From NCBI RefSeq assembly GCF_900111765.1, contig NZ_FOIB01000007.1, positions 62,001-126,000 of the forward strand: a DNA stretch of 64,000 nt, given 5' to 3'. Positions 30,665 to 40,600 of this stretch are shown here, piece by piece (the first letter of the stretch is position 1; each line of letters begins with the position of its first letter). The position numbers and the translations under genes are program-made. A model generated the notes under the pieces. The model saw only the letters and a program-made list of their open reading frames with translations. It did not search any database and had not been told where the DNA came from. The stretch comes from Myxococcus fulvus (GTDB taxonomy: Bacteria > Myxococcota > Myxococcia > Myxococcales > Myxococcaceae).

Positions 30665-31465
30665 TCACTTCGTGGGCATCCCCAGCACGTAGGAGATGGC
30701 CGCCTTGCCCGGCGCCTTCACCTCGCCGACCTCCCAGGTGTAGCCCTCCTTCGCCAGTGACTCGGTCATCGCGGCGAGCTCGCGCGGATGGTGCACCCGC
30801 AGCGCCGACACCAGCCCGTCCCAGAAGATGAGCAGCGGCGCCACCGGCACCCCATACGTGAGCAGCAGGCGCAGCGGCGTCATGGGCCGCACCAGCGGCG
30901 TGAAGAGCAGCACCAGCACCGGCACCAGCAACATGGAGAGCACCCCGGCCGGTGTGCGACGCACCGTCTCGAACGCGGCGATGGGGACACCCTGTGCCTG
31001 CGCGTCCGCGAGCACCTGCCGGGCCTCCTCGGGACGGAAGTGGTGCAGCGCGCTGAACAACGTCCGCATGCCGCGCAGGTCCGAGGGCACCTTCAGCGCG
31101 TCCACCGAGCGCTCCAGATAGGTCACGCCCTCGCCGCGCGCCCGCTCGGCGGCCTCCGCGTTGGGGTACTTGTCCGACAGGAGCACGCGCGGGTCCACTC
31201 CATGCTTCTGGGCCAGCAGGCGCTTGAGCCGGGGCAGCGGCCCACGTCCCCCCGAGCCCAGGTCCAGCAGCGCGTCGCTCCCGGAGGCGCTCAGGCCGCG
31301 CGCGAGCACCTCCGTGGCGCCGTCGAAGATGCCCAGGCGGGAGCTGATGGTGTGCAGGTAGTCGGTCGCCAGGTCCCTCAGGACGCGGGGGAACCAGTCC
31401 TGGTCGATGAACTCGAACAGGTGCAGCCGGGGCACGGAGGCGCGAGCGGTGACGGTGTCGTTCAT
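30665..31465 (-). CDS. membrane-associated SAM-dependent methyltransferase-like protein
   Basis: A 266-residue protein. The class I methyltransferase motif I appears as LLDLGSGGRGPLPRLK. An acidic residue after the next strand (LLSDKYPNAE) and the SALHHF motif further on (TLFSALHHFRPEEA) match a SAM-binding fold. Unusually, two hydrophobic helices (GVLSMLLVPVLVLLFTPLV and LRLLLTYGVPVAPLLIFW) follow the fold, so the enzyme is probably membrane-anchored and may act on a lipid or quinone. It diverges from an AraC-family gene with a 94-base gap, which may regulate it. Confidence 0.65.
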   Translation of the reverse strand: MNDTVTARASVPRLHLFEFIDQDWFPRVLRDLATDYLHTISSRLGIFDGATEVLARGLSASGSDALLDLGSGGRGPLPRLKRLLAQKHGVDPRVLLSDKYPNAEAAERARGEGVTYLERSVDALKVPSDLRGMRTLFSALHHFRPEEARQVLADAQAQGVPIAAFETVRRTPAGVLSMLLVPVLVLLFTPLVRPMTPLRLLLTYGVPVAPLLIFWDGLVSALRVHHPRELAAMTESLAKEGYTWEVGEVKAPGKAAISYVLGMPTK

Positions 31466-31559
31466 GCGCCAAGGGTGCCGTCGGGAGCGCCCGGCCGCAG
31501 TGACCGCTGGCGCCAGAACGGCTTGCCGCGCGCGCCAGCCGGCGACTACCGTCCGCCGT

Positions 31560-32600
31560 GTGCCGAAGCCGTCCTCCAGTGGCGTGCCGTCACTCTCCGC
31601 CCGGCTGGCGCGCCAGGCCCTGCGCATCGCGAGTCGGATGGGCCTGCCCGTGGAGACGCTCCTGCGGCGCGCGGTGGGCCTGCGCCTGGAGGACCTGGAC
31701 GACCCGGAGCTGCGCGTCCCCTACGCCGTCCTGGACGACCTGCTGGAGGAGATGGAGGCCTTGTCCGGTGACGCCAACCTGGGGCTGCACATCGCCCGCG
31801 TGGACATGGTGGACCTGGACGACCCGGCCACCTTCGTGGTGCTCACCAGCGCCACGCTGCGCGACTCGATGGAGCGCGGCGTCCGCTACCAGCGCGTGTG
31901 GGGCGACGGCGAGCGCTTCTTGATGGAGGACACCGAGCGCGGCGTGCGCATGCGCTTCACGCCCGTGGGCGCGTGGCGGCCCGCGCACCGGCACCTGGTG
32001 GAGGCCGCGCTGAGCCAGTTCGTCACCGGCGTGCGCGCCTTCACCGGCGAGGACGTGCACCCGCTGCGCGTGCGCTTCGTCCACGCGGCGCCGAAGGACG
32101 TGTCCGAGCACCAGGCCCTGTTCCAGGCGCCGCTGGAGTTCGACGCGCCCTTCAGCGACATCGAGTTCTCCCACGAGGACGCGAGCCGTCCCTTCGTGCA
32201 CGCGGACTCGCTGCTGCACGCCATGTTCGAGCGGCTGGCCCAGCGCGCCCTGGAGAAGCTCCCGGCGCTGAGCACCACGGCGGACCGCGTGCGCGAGCAG
32301 GTGCGCCAGGCCCTCTCGGGTGGGGACGCGTCCTTCCAGGCCGTGGCCCGGGCGCTGCGCGTGCCTCCCCGCACCCTCCAGCGTCGCCTCGCCGAGGAGG
32401 GCCATTCGTACGCGGGCATCGTCGACACCCTGCGACGTGAGCTGTCCGGCATCTACCTGCGACGTCGCATGTCCATCGCCGAGGTCTCCTTCCTCTTGGG
32501 CTACGCCGAGCCCGCCGCCTTCCACCGCGCCTTCAAGCGCTGGTGGGGCCAGAGCCCCGAGCGCTTCCGCCGCGAGCAACAGGGCTCCTCTTCTTCCTGA
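31560..32600 (+). CDS. AraC-family transcriptional regulator
   Basis: A 346-residue regulator. The N-terminal ~210 residues match the AraC-type ligand-binding domain PF12625 (VETLLRRAVGLRLEDL, NLGLHIARVDMVDLDDPAT). The C-terminal AraC DNA-binding domain has two helix-turn-helix units (ASFQAVARALRVPPRTLQRR; SIAEVSFLLGYAEPAAFHRAFKRW), ending SPERFRREQQ. The start is taken as GTG 31560; the upstream frame is Arg-rich and overlaps the divergent methyltransferase. The most likely target is the divergent methyltransferase gene or itself. Confidence 0.85.
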   Translation: MPKPSSSGVPSLSARLARQALRIASRMGLPVETLLRRAVGLRLEDLDDPELRVPYAVLDDLLEEMEALSGDANLGLHIARVDMVDLDDPATFVVLTSATLRDSMERGVRYQRVWGDGERFLMEDTERGVRMRFTPVGAWRPAHRHLVEAALSQFVTGVRAFTGEDVHPLRVRFVHAAPKDVSEHQALFQAPLEFDAPFSDIEFSHEDASRPFVHADSLLHAMFERLAQRALEKLPALSTTADRVREQVRQALSGGDASFQAVARALRVPPRTLQRRLAEEGHSYAGIVDTLRRELSGIYLRRRMSIAEVSFLLGYAEPAAFHRAFKRWWGQSPERFRREQQGSSSS

Positions 32601-32690
32601 TTTGCACGTGTTACGGCGTGTCAACGGGTCGGCTGGGACTGCGCTCGGCGTGTCTGGGAATGCTCGAGCGCGCGGGCGGACAAGGACCGT

Positions 32691-32720
32691 TTGACTCGGT
32701 TGGCGGCGCGTTCCTAGCAT
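32691..32720 (+). promoter_or_regulatory. sigma70-type promoter of the hydrolase pair
   Basis: TTGACT (32691-32696), an 18-base spacer and TAGCAT (32715-32720) lie 35 bases upstream of the first hydrolase start. It is the best -35/-10 match noticed in the window. Confidence 0.5.
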
Positions 32721-32754
32721 CCGGGAATATCGCAGCGGGGGACTCTCCACTCAC

Positions 32755-33576
32755 ATGCCGGCTTTGACTGAGTCACCTGGGTTTCTGACCCAGGGCGAGG
32801 ACTCGCTCTATTACGTCCACCATCGGGCTCGCGCGGAGCGTCGCGCGGCGGTGTTGCTCGCGGGGCCGTTGGGATTGGAGCGCGCGCATGGCTATGTGGT
32901 GTGGGTGCGGTGGGCCCGCTATCTGGCGGAGCGGGGCGTGGAGGTGCTGCGATTGGACTACCGGGGCTCAGGGGAGAGCACGGGCCGCTTCGATGAGATG
33001 ACCTTCCCGCGCTGGGAGGAGGACGTGCGCACGGGCCTGGAGCACCTGCGCGCGGCGAGCCCCGGGGTGCCGGTGTTCGTGCATGGCTTGCGGCTGGGGG
33101 CGCTGCTGGCGGCGCGGGTGTTCCGGACGGACGCGGTGAACGGGTTGTTGATGTGGGAGCCGCCGGAGTCGGGGCGGGCGCACCTGATGGAGGTGCTGCG
33201 CCGCAAGGTGGCGGCGGACAACCTGGAGGGGACGGGGGGACAGGCGCGCTCGCGTGAGGACTACGTGGCGCGGATGGAGTCGGGGCAGGTGGTGGAGGTG
33301 GAGGGGCTGCCCTGGTCGCGGGCGCTGTGGCGCAGCGCGGAGGGCTATGCGCTGGCATTGCCGGAGGCGCACGAGGCGCGGCCCTGGCGGGTGGTGCACC
33401 TGGATGGCAGGCCGGCGGAGCGGTTCCTCGCGCCGGGGCGGAGCGGCTCGGTGCGTGCGCCTCGGCCGTTCTTCTGGACCACCAGCAACCGGCTGCTGCC
33501 GGAGCTGGCGGAGCTGTACGAGGATGGCATGGGCTTCATCGCGGGCGGCGGGGCGCGCGCGGAGGTGCGGTCATGA
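32755..33576 (+). CDS. alpha/beta hydrolase-like protein A, nucleophile Ser replaced
   Basis: A 273-residue protein with an alpha/beta hydrolase core: RLDYRGSGESTGRFDEM (oxyanion/loop region) and the nucleophile elbow VFVHGLRLGALLAARV. The elbow reads GLRLG rather than GxSxG, so Arg113 stands in place of the nucleophile. Comparable GLRLG elbows occur, as I recall, in exosortase-A-associated hydrolase 2. The C-terminal part (PFFWTTSNRLLPELAELY) lacks a clear catalytic His. It overlaps the next hydrolase gene by four bases (ATGA). A non-hydrolytic or acyl-binding role with the partner is plausible. Confidence 0.7.
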   Translation: MPALTESPGFLTQGEDSLYYVHHRARAERRAAVLLAGPLGLERAHGYVVWVRWARYLAERGVEVLRLDYRGSGESTGRFDEMTFPRWEEDVRTGLEHLRAASPGVPVFVHGLRLGALLAARVFRTDAVNGLLMWEPPESGRAHLMEVLRRKVAADNLEGTGGQARSREDYVARMESGQVVEVEGLPWSRALWRSAEGYALALPEAHEARPWRVVHLDGRPAERFLAPGRSGSVRAPRPFFWTTSNRLLPELAELYEDGMGFIAGGGARAEVRS

Positions 33577-34541
33577 GGGAGCTGGTGCAGTTGGACGTGA
33601 AGGGGCATCGGCTCTGGGGGACGTACCATCCGCCCGCTTCGGGGACGCGGCGCTCGGTGGGGGTGCTGTTCCTGAATCCGGGGCATGTGCCGCGCTCGGG
33701 GCACGGTGGGTTGTCGGTGCTCGCGGCGGACCGGCTCGCGTCGAAGGGGTTCCCGTGCTTCCGCGTGGACCTGCCGGGGTTGGGGGACTCGGCGGGGGAG
33801 CTGCCGGAGACGACGGCGGAGCTGTACCAGCACGTGTGCCAGGGCGGCTTCGTGGAGATCGCCAGCGCGGTGCGCGAGGAATTGCAGCGTCGGTTCGCGT
33901 TGCGAGGCCTGTTGATGGGCGGGCTGTGTGGCGCGGCGACGACGGCGCTCTATCTGGCGGACCAGGAGCCCGAGGGCGTGCCGGGGCTGTTCATGTTCGA
34001 GCCGGAGTTCTACCTGTCCGAGCAGGAGGCGAGCGCGGTGGGGGAGGGGGCCGTGACGGAGTCGTCCCCGGGGCGGCTCAAGCGGGTGACGTCGAAGCTG
34101 TTCTCCTACTGGGGATGGATGCGGATGCTCACGCGCGAGAACGAGTACGCGCGGCTGTTCAAGTACGTGCCGTTCCCGCGTCAGAAGTTGTTGGACCTGT
34201 TGATGGACTGGGATGCGTTGCCGGCGGTGGCGAACGTGCCGCTGGTGCGCGCGTGGCAGCGCGTGGTGCGGCGCGGGCAGCCGGTGTTGGTGATGACGGC
34301 GGAGGGCAAGCTGCGCGACGTGTTCTTCGACCGCATCCACCGCTCGGCGCTGGCGGACCTGCCGCATCCGAACCTGTCGCGGGTCCGCCTGCAGGGCACC
34401 AATCACATCTTCACGACGGGCGGCGCCATCGAGGCGTGCGTGGACGCGCTCACGCGGTGGGCCTGCGAGCACTTCCCCGGTCACCAGGCTGCCCGCGCGC
34501 CCGAGCCCGGTCAGCCGGGCCTCGAGCGGGTGGCGGGTTAG
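33573..34541 (+). CDS. alpha/beta hydrolase-like protein B, Cys at the nucleophile elbow
   Basis: A 322-residue alpha/beta hydrolase. It has VGVLFLNPGHVPRSG, CFRVDLPGLGDSAGELPE, the elbow LLMGGLCGAATTALYL with Cys119 at the nucleophile position, and a late NHIFTTGGAIE with a candidate catalytic His. Cys-elbow members (GLCDGA type) are known among exosortase-A-associated hydrolases. It overlaps hydrolase A by four bases and its stop is one base from the convergent GON/Vps62 gene, so a shared complex with hydrolase A is likely. Substrate unknown; no acyl-carrier or exosortase gene is nearby. Confidence 0.75.
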   Translation: MRELVQLDVKGHRLWGTYHPPASGTRRSVGVLFLNPGHVPRSGHGGLSVLAADRLASKGFPCFRVDLPGLGDSAGELPETTAELYQHVCQGGFVEIASAVREELQRRFALRGLLMGGLCGAATTALYLADQEPEGVPGLFMFEPEFYLSEQEASAVGEGAVTESSPGRLKRVTSKLFSYWGWMRMLTRENEYARLFKYVPFPRQKLLDLLMDWDALPAVANVPLVRAWQRVVRRGQPVLVMTAEGKLRDVFFDRIHRSALADLPHPNLSRVRLQGTNHIFTTGGAIEACVDALTRWACEHFPGHQAARAPEPGQPGLERVAG

Positions 34542-34542
34542 C

Positions 34543-37500
34543 TCACTCCAGCGTCATGAAGCCCGGCTGGGAGAGTGACTTCCACATCGGCGGGGTGGGG
34601 CCGCCGTTGAGGATGCACTCGTCGGTGGCCTCGGAGATGACGTTGTCGCAGCCGTCCTTCTCGTTGCCCCACTTGTGCGAGATGTTCAGCCACGACAGCG
34701 CGCCCGCGAAGGTGCCTCGGGGTTGCCAGCGGAAGATGACCGGCCGGTCCCAGGCGTTCCAGGCGAGGCCGCGGCTGGTGTCGTCCACCAGGTCATCCCC
34801 GTTGGGCAGGGCCTGGTAGGCGTGGCGTCCGGCGTCCGGGTAGTGGCCGTGTGAGCCCTTCGCGGCGTAGGCCTCCGGGCGGAAGCCGTCGAACAGCGCC
34901 AGGCGCTTGTCGCCGAGCTCGAACCGCGCGCCGTGCGCGTGCTGCGCCATGTAGACCTGGGCGGGGCGGCCGTCGATGAAGCGCAGCGTGATGTGCTCCC
35001 AGTCCCCCACGTGGTTGCCGAAGGTGGAGTACCCGAAGCCGAAGCAGGCGATGCCGATGTACACGCCGATGCAGACGTTCTTGCCCGCGTTGTAGGGGTA
35101 AAAGGTCCAGTAGATGATGTCGGTGACGTTCGTGGGCATGCCCCACTCGGTCCGGTCGACCAGCTGGATGTAGACGGGCACGTGTGTCTGGTCCGGCCGC
35201 TGGCCGTTGAGGAACGGGGGGTTGGTGCATGACGGGCAGCCGAGCGACACGTTCGTCGTGAGGTGGCCCTCCTCCTCGTGCACGAAGCCCAGGAAGAACT
35301 CCGCGGACGAGGGCCAGTAATACTCGTCCTCGTGCAGCCAGATGCGCGGCGCGAACTGGAGCGCGGTGGTCTCGTTGACGATGACGCCTCGCAGCTCGGG
35401 GTTGGCCAGCATGCTCTTGTTCAGCGCCCAGGCCCGGGTGTCCTCCGCGGCCACGAGCCCCGCCAGGACCTGCATGTTGGACGTCGTCAACCCGCGGTGG
35501 TCCGACGCGTTGGTCTGGAACACGCTCACGTCACTCCAGGCGCCCGAGCCGTGCGAGCTCCATATCCAGCTCGGCGTGGCCGGCAGGACGTACTCGGTGC
35601 GCACGCAGCGCATGAGGTTGCGGTCCGGCTGGGTGTAGCCCCGGTTCGCCAGCGCGCCCAGGCACGTGTAGCCCGCGGGCGGGATGGGGCGCCAGAAGGC
35701 GACGTCGTGAGAGCCTCCCGCGCCCTGGTTGTTCCAGACGGCGACCAGGTCGGTCGGGGGCGCCAGGAGGTCGCCCTCGGCGGAGACGACGAAGGTCATC
35801 GCGGGGCCCGGGTCGTGGTGGGACATGGCGATGTCCCCCAGCGAGTGGTAGCCCGGATGGGACGACAGCCGGGGCCTCCACACGGAGATGTCGGTGTCGG
35901 CGCCCGTCTCGTTGTCGTCGTAGATCCAGTCGAACTCCGTGGCGGCCTTCACCCACAAGCGCGACGGCGCGCGCATCCGGGCCTTGTCCGAGCGCAGCGT
36001 GAAGTCGCCGGTCCGGCCCACGAGCGTGGTGGCCGCGACGAGCTGGTACGTGCCCGCCGTCAGGAAATAGGAGATGCGCGCCGTGGTGCCACCGTCCCGG
36101 TTGTTCACCTCCGTGAGCACGTTCCCCTGCGCGTCGAGGAGGTAGAGGTACGGGTCCACGTTCGCCTCCAGCTCGAACGTGACGATGTCGGGGACGCCCG
36201 CGTACTCCACGATGAACCGCCGATTGTCCGCGCTCGTCCGGTACTGCCCGCCCGAGTACAGCCAGTGCCCGTGGACGGTGTTGCCCTGCCGGAGCGTGGG
36301 GGACTCGACCAGGATGCTGGACGTGCGCGCGTCGAGGGTGAGCCCGGCCAGGTCCGTGTCCTGGGTGAGCACCATCGTCGGGCCGCTGAAGCCCGAGTCT
36401 CCATACAGCGTGACATGGAAGCCCTCCGGCACCTGGACGGAGCGGATGGTGTCGTTGCCCACCGTGAGCTGCGCCAGGTCGTGGTAGCCCGGAGTGAGCA
36501 CCTGGGGGCGGCCCTGGAAGCCACGCTCCGGATACACGCGCACCGCCGCCTCCACGCGGAGGCTGGAGGCCCGCTGGTCGAAGTCCGTCCCCGTCAGGTG
36601 GGTGTCAGCCGTGTACTCGCGCGAGGCCCCCTGGAAGCCCCCGTGCTCATGGAGGGTCAACTTCCAGCCGCGGGGCACGTGCACGGAGCTGATGGCGTCG
36701 TCGCCCACGGACAGCTCGGGCGTGTCGTACCAGCCCGCCCGGAGCGTCTGTGGCAGCGTGGACAGGTGGCTCGCGGGTTGTACGCGCGGGGAGGGGACCC
36801 AGTTCGTGGTGGGCGCGACGTAGAACACCGGCAGGCTTCCACCGACGAAGGGGTCCACCCCCGAGACGGCATTCCAGCCGCAGTAGCCCCCGCCCTTCAG
36901 GGACACGACCTGGTCCATGTAGCTGTAGGCCGCCGAGCCCCAGGCCGCGTAGCCCGCGGGGACGAAGAGGTCGGCGGGCACCTTGAACGAGGTGCCGCGC
37001 AGGTCGATGTTCGCCCGCCCCGTGTCGCCCCAATCACACGACATGGCCGTGGCGAAGGGCAGCGCGGTGATGGGAGTGCCTCCGTGCCAGACGGTCCCCT
37101 CGGTGCGGGTGAAGGTGCGGTCCGAGGTGTCGATGCGGAGGGTGACCGGGTCGATGCGCAGGCGCAGATAGGATGTCCGCACGGTGGTGCCCGGCATCGC
37201 GCCGCCCGCGGTGTACTGGGAGAAGTTGGAGGACAGCCCCGTCTCCTGGAGCGTGAGGTACTCCCGGGGCGTCCCCGCCATGTCGTGGCAATAGGCCCGC
37301 CACGGGCGCGCGGCGTCTCCCATGAGGTGCAGGGCATACTCGCCATCGTCGGCGGTGGGACGTGCGTTCTTGATCTCCCGGCAGGTGCGCTCCCGGAGGC
37401 CGCCGAGCCCCTGCTGGAGCACGACGGGCAGGGGGCTCAGCTCTCCGGGGCCGGAGGTGTCTTGGGCCGGAGCTTGCGTGTCCGTGGGGAACTCCGCTGC

Positions 37501-37578
37501 CTGACACCCGAGGAGGAGCAGGGCGGAGGTCACGAGCAGCGCGGGGGCGCGCTCGAGGGTGAGTGATGGGTTCTTCAT
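34543..37578 (-). CDS. GON / beta-gamma-crystallin / PPC-like / Vps62-like lipoprotein, paralogue 3
   Basis: A 1011-residue lipoprotein (lipobox LLLGC) with the same domain order as paralogue 1: GON-like (DGEYALHL, YCHDMAGTPREYLTLQ, MSCDWGDTGRANIDLRGT), crystallin-like units (GYHDLAQLTVGNDTIRSVQV, YGDSGFSGPTMVLTQ), PPC-like (YLYLLDAQGNVLTEVNN), Vps62-like N part (DISVWRPRLSSHPGYHSLGD) and the C-terminal core NHVGDWEHITLRF, VYMAQHAHGA, AAKGSHGHY. All three core motifs are kept. It lies downstream of paralogue 4 (50-base gap, same strand) and converges with the hydrolase pair, one base apart. The start at 37578 begins the signal peptide. Function unknown. Confidence 0.75.
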   Translation of the reverse strand: MKNPSLTLERAPALLVTSALLLLGCQAAEFPTDTQAPAQDTSGPGELSPLPVVLQQGLGGLRERTCREIKNARPTADDGEYALHLMGDAARPWRAYCHDMAGTPREYLTLQETGLSSNFSQYTAGGAMPGTTVRTSYLRLRIDPVTLRIDTSDRTFTRTEGTVWHGGTPITALPFATAMSCDWGDTGRANIDLRGTSFKVPADLFVPAGYAAWGSAAYSYMDQVVSLKGGGYCGWNAVSGVDPFVGGSLPVFYVAPTTNWVPSPRVQPASHLSTLPQTLRAGWYDTPELSVGDDAISSVHVPRGWKLTLHEHGGFQGASREYTADTHLTGTDFDQRASSLRVEAAVRVYPERGFQGRPQVLTPGYHDLAQLTVGNDTIRSVQVPEGFHVTLYGDSGFSGPTMVLTQDTDLAGLTLDARTSSILVESPTLRQGNTVHGHWLYSGGQYRTSADNRRFIVEYAGVPDIVTFELEANVDPYLYLLDAQGNVLTEVNNRDGGTTARISYFLTAGTYQLVAATTLVGRTGDFTLRSDKARMRAPSRLWVKAATEFDWIYDDNETGADTDISVWRPRLSSHPGYHSLGDIAMSHHDPGPAMTFVVSAEGDLLAPPTDLVAVWNNQGAGGSHDVAFWRPIPPAGYTCLGALANRGYTQPDRNLMRCVRTEYVLPATPSWIWSSHGSGAWSDVSVFQTNASDHRGLTTSNMQVLAGLVAAEDTRAWALNKSMLANPELRGVIVNETTALQFAPRIWLHEDEYYWPSSAEFFLGFVHEEEGHLTTNVSLGCPSCTNPPFLNGQRPDQTHVPVYIQLVDRTEWGMPTNVTDIIYWTFYPYNAGKNVCIGVYIGIACFGFGYSTFGNHVGDWEHITLRFIDGRPAQVYMAQHAHGARFELGDKRLALFDGFRPEAYAAKGSHGHYPDAGRHAYQALPNGDDLVDDTSRGLAWNAWDRPVIFRWQPRGTFAGALSWLNISHKWGNEKDGCDNVISEATDECILNGGPTPPMWKSLSQPGFMTLE

Positions 37579-37628
37579 GTCATGGATCCGTGGCGTTCAT
37601 CCAGGCGCGGTAGAGGTGGGGGGACGGC

Positions 37629-40600
37629 TCACCGCATGTCGAGGGAGGCCGGCTGCGCGAAGGCGCGCATCGCGGGGCCCAGGGGGCCGGGGTCGAGGAC
37701 GCAGTGGCCCGTGGCGTCGGCGCCGTCGTTGTCGCAACCGGAGCGCTCATTGCCCCAGGCGAGGGTGAGGTTGAAGCCCTCGAACCCGCCGCCGGAGTAG
37801 CCGCCCCGTCGCTGCCAGGGGGAGATGCGCAGGTCCCTCCACGTGTCCCAGGCAGTGCCCCGGCCGGTGACGTCACGGAACTCGCTCCACAAGCCCCGCC
37901 ACCCGTAATCGTAGGTGGCGAGCTCCGGGTAGAGGCCGTGGGAGCCCTTCGCCGCGTAGAGCTCCGGCCGCCAGCCCCCGACCAGCGCCACGTTCTTGTC
38001 GCCGAAGGACATGGGGGCGAGCAACACGCCCTGGCTGGTGGTGAGGACGGCGGGCCGTCCGTCGACGAATCGCACCGTCAGGTGTTCCCAGTCGCCCACG
38101 TGGTTGGCGAAGGAGTCCCACTCATCGCAACTGCGGGGCCTGGACGAGTTCGCCTCGTGCTTGCAGGCGCGCTTTCCCCGGTTGTATCCGTAGAACACCC
38201 AGTACACGACGTCGGTGACGTTCGTCGGTCGGTCCGACTGGGTCCTCGGGATGACCTGCGCGTAGACCGGCACGTCGGCCTGGCTCGGGCTCTGCCCGGC
38301 GAGGAACGCGAAGGGCGCGCAGGAGTCGCAGCCGAGCCCCGTCGGCGTCGTCAGTCGCGTGGCGGTCTGGCTCATGTTCGAGACGAAGGTCTGCGTCGAC
38401 GTGGGCCAGAACTGCTCCTCGGGATGGAGCCAGATGCGCGGGGCGAAGCGCCGCACCAGCAGGTCGTCGACGACGCCCCCTTGCAGTTCCGTGTTGGCGA
38501 GCATGCTCTTGTTGAGCGTCCAGAAGCGGTGGCCCTCCGGGTCGCCGTAGTGTCCCTGCGCGACGATGACCGAGAGGTTCAATCCCAGGTGCTCGCGCGC
38601 GTCCGCCTGCCAGACGGTGATGTCGTCGTCGGCGCCCGAGCCCTGGTCGTTCCACACCCAGCTCGCCCGGGCGGGCACCACGTACTCGCTCCTGACGCAC
38701 CGGACGAGGTCCAGGCTGGGCTTGTCGTCGTCGAGCTTCGCCACCGAGCCCAGGCAGGTGTAGCCGTCGGGCGGACGTGGATGCCAGAACCGGACGTCAT
38801 CGGTGCCGCCGCTGCCCCGGTCGTCCCAGATGAGGTCGTAGTCGACGGGGCGCGCGAGCACATCGCCTTCACCGGAGACCAGGAAGGTGGTCTTCGGGGC
38901 GGGGCCTCCCTCGTTGGGCTGGGCGAGGTCTCCCAGCGGGTAGAAGCCCGGTGAGCCGGCGGTGCTCGGGCGCCAGACGGTGACGCTGTCGTTCGCGCCC
39001 GTGCCGTCGTCGTCGTAGACCCACGAGAAGGTGTGCACCGCCTTGACGGTGAGCCGCTGGGGCGCGCGCAGCCGGGCCCTGTCGGCGCGCAGCGTGAAGT
39101 AGCCCGTCTGTCCCGCCTCCTGCGTGGCGGCGACGAGCCGGTAGGTCCCCGGCGTGAGCAGCGCGGAGAGGGTGGCGTCCGGGCTGTTGCTGGCATACGC
39201 GGCCTCGGCCAGCCGGTGGCCTTGCGCATCGAAGAGGTAGAGATAGGAGCCGACGACGGAGGACAGGGTGAACGTCACCAGCTCCGCGGGGCCCGTGTGG
39301 TCCACGAAGAACGTACGGTTGGCCGTGCTGTCGGGGTTCTGCCCGCCCGAGCCTCGCCAGAAGCCATCCACGCTGTTGCTGTCTCGGACGGTGGTGGACT
39401 CGACGACGAGGCTGGAGGTTCGCGCGTTCAGCTCGAGCCCGCTCAGGTCCGTGTCCTCGGTGAGGTGGAGCCTCGGTCCCGAGAAGCCGCTGTCCGCGTG
39501 GAGGGTGACGCGGTAGCCGTCGGGGACCTGGACGGAGCGGATGGCGTCGTTGCCCACCGTGAGGGTGTCCAGGTCGTAGCGGCCGGCGCGCAGCGACTGC
39601 GCGGTGCCCGTCTGTCCGGCTCCGGCGAAGACGCGCACGGGGGCCTCCACGCGCAGGCTCCGGGCCCAGCGCTCGGGGGCTGTGGCCGTGAGCTCGGTGT
39701 CCGAGGTGTAGCGGGTGGCGGTGCCGCGAAAGTCGTCCTGTGCATACAGCGTGACGACCCAGCCCCGGGGGACATGGAGCGCGCCGATGCCCTGGGCGCC
39801 GACGTGGAGCTGGCCATGTTCATAGGTGCCGACGTGGAACGTCTGGACCTGGGCCTCCGCGCCTCCGAAGGGATACACACGGACGGTGGGCGTCCAGGCC
39901 TGGTTCGCCACCGTGTAGAGCAACGGGAGGAATCCGCCGGCGAAGGGGTCCGCCAGCAGGGGCGCGTTCCAGCCGCAGTAGCCCCCGCCCGTCACCGTGA
40001 CGAGCTGGTCCGCGAAGCCGTAGACCTGGGCGCCGTGCTGGCCCCAGCCGAGCACCTGGAAGTACTCGGGGGCGACCTTGAACGGGGTTCCTCGCAGGTC
40101 GATGCGCGCGCGGCCCGTGTCGCCGTAATCACACGACATCGCCGTGGCGTAGGGCATGGCGGTGACGCTCGCGCCGCCCGAGTGGCGGAGCTCACCGGTG
40201 GAGCTCGCGAAGGTCCGGTCGGAGGTGTCCACCTCCAGTGTGAAGGGATTGATGCGAAGCCGCTGGTAGGCGGTGCGCACGGACGTGCCGGGCGACGCGC
40301 CGCCCGCGGTGTATTGCGAGTAGTTGGCCGCGAGCCCCACCTCGCGCAGCGGGAGGTATTCGGCGGGCGTGCCGGCCATGTCGTGGCACCAGGCCGTCCA
40401 GGGCATGGCGGGGTCTCCGAAGATGTACAGCGTGTACTCGCCATCCTCGGCCGAGGGCCGGGCCAGCTTGAGCTCCTCGCAGGAGCGCTCCCTCAGCGGC
40501 CCGAGCGCCTGCTCGAGCGAGAAGGTGTCCTGGTCGACCGCCTCCTCTTGCGTGTCCGCTCCCTGACAACCGACCGCGAGCGCGACGAGGCTCCCCAGGA

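Noticed and set aside
31407..31559. N-terminal extension of the AraC gene at 31560
   Set aside because: The upstream frame is Arg-rich, overlaps the divergent methyltransferase start and has no homology to the family N-terminus.
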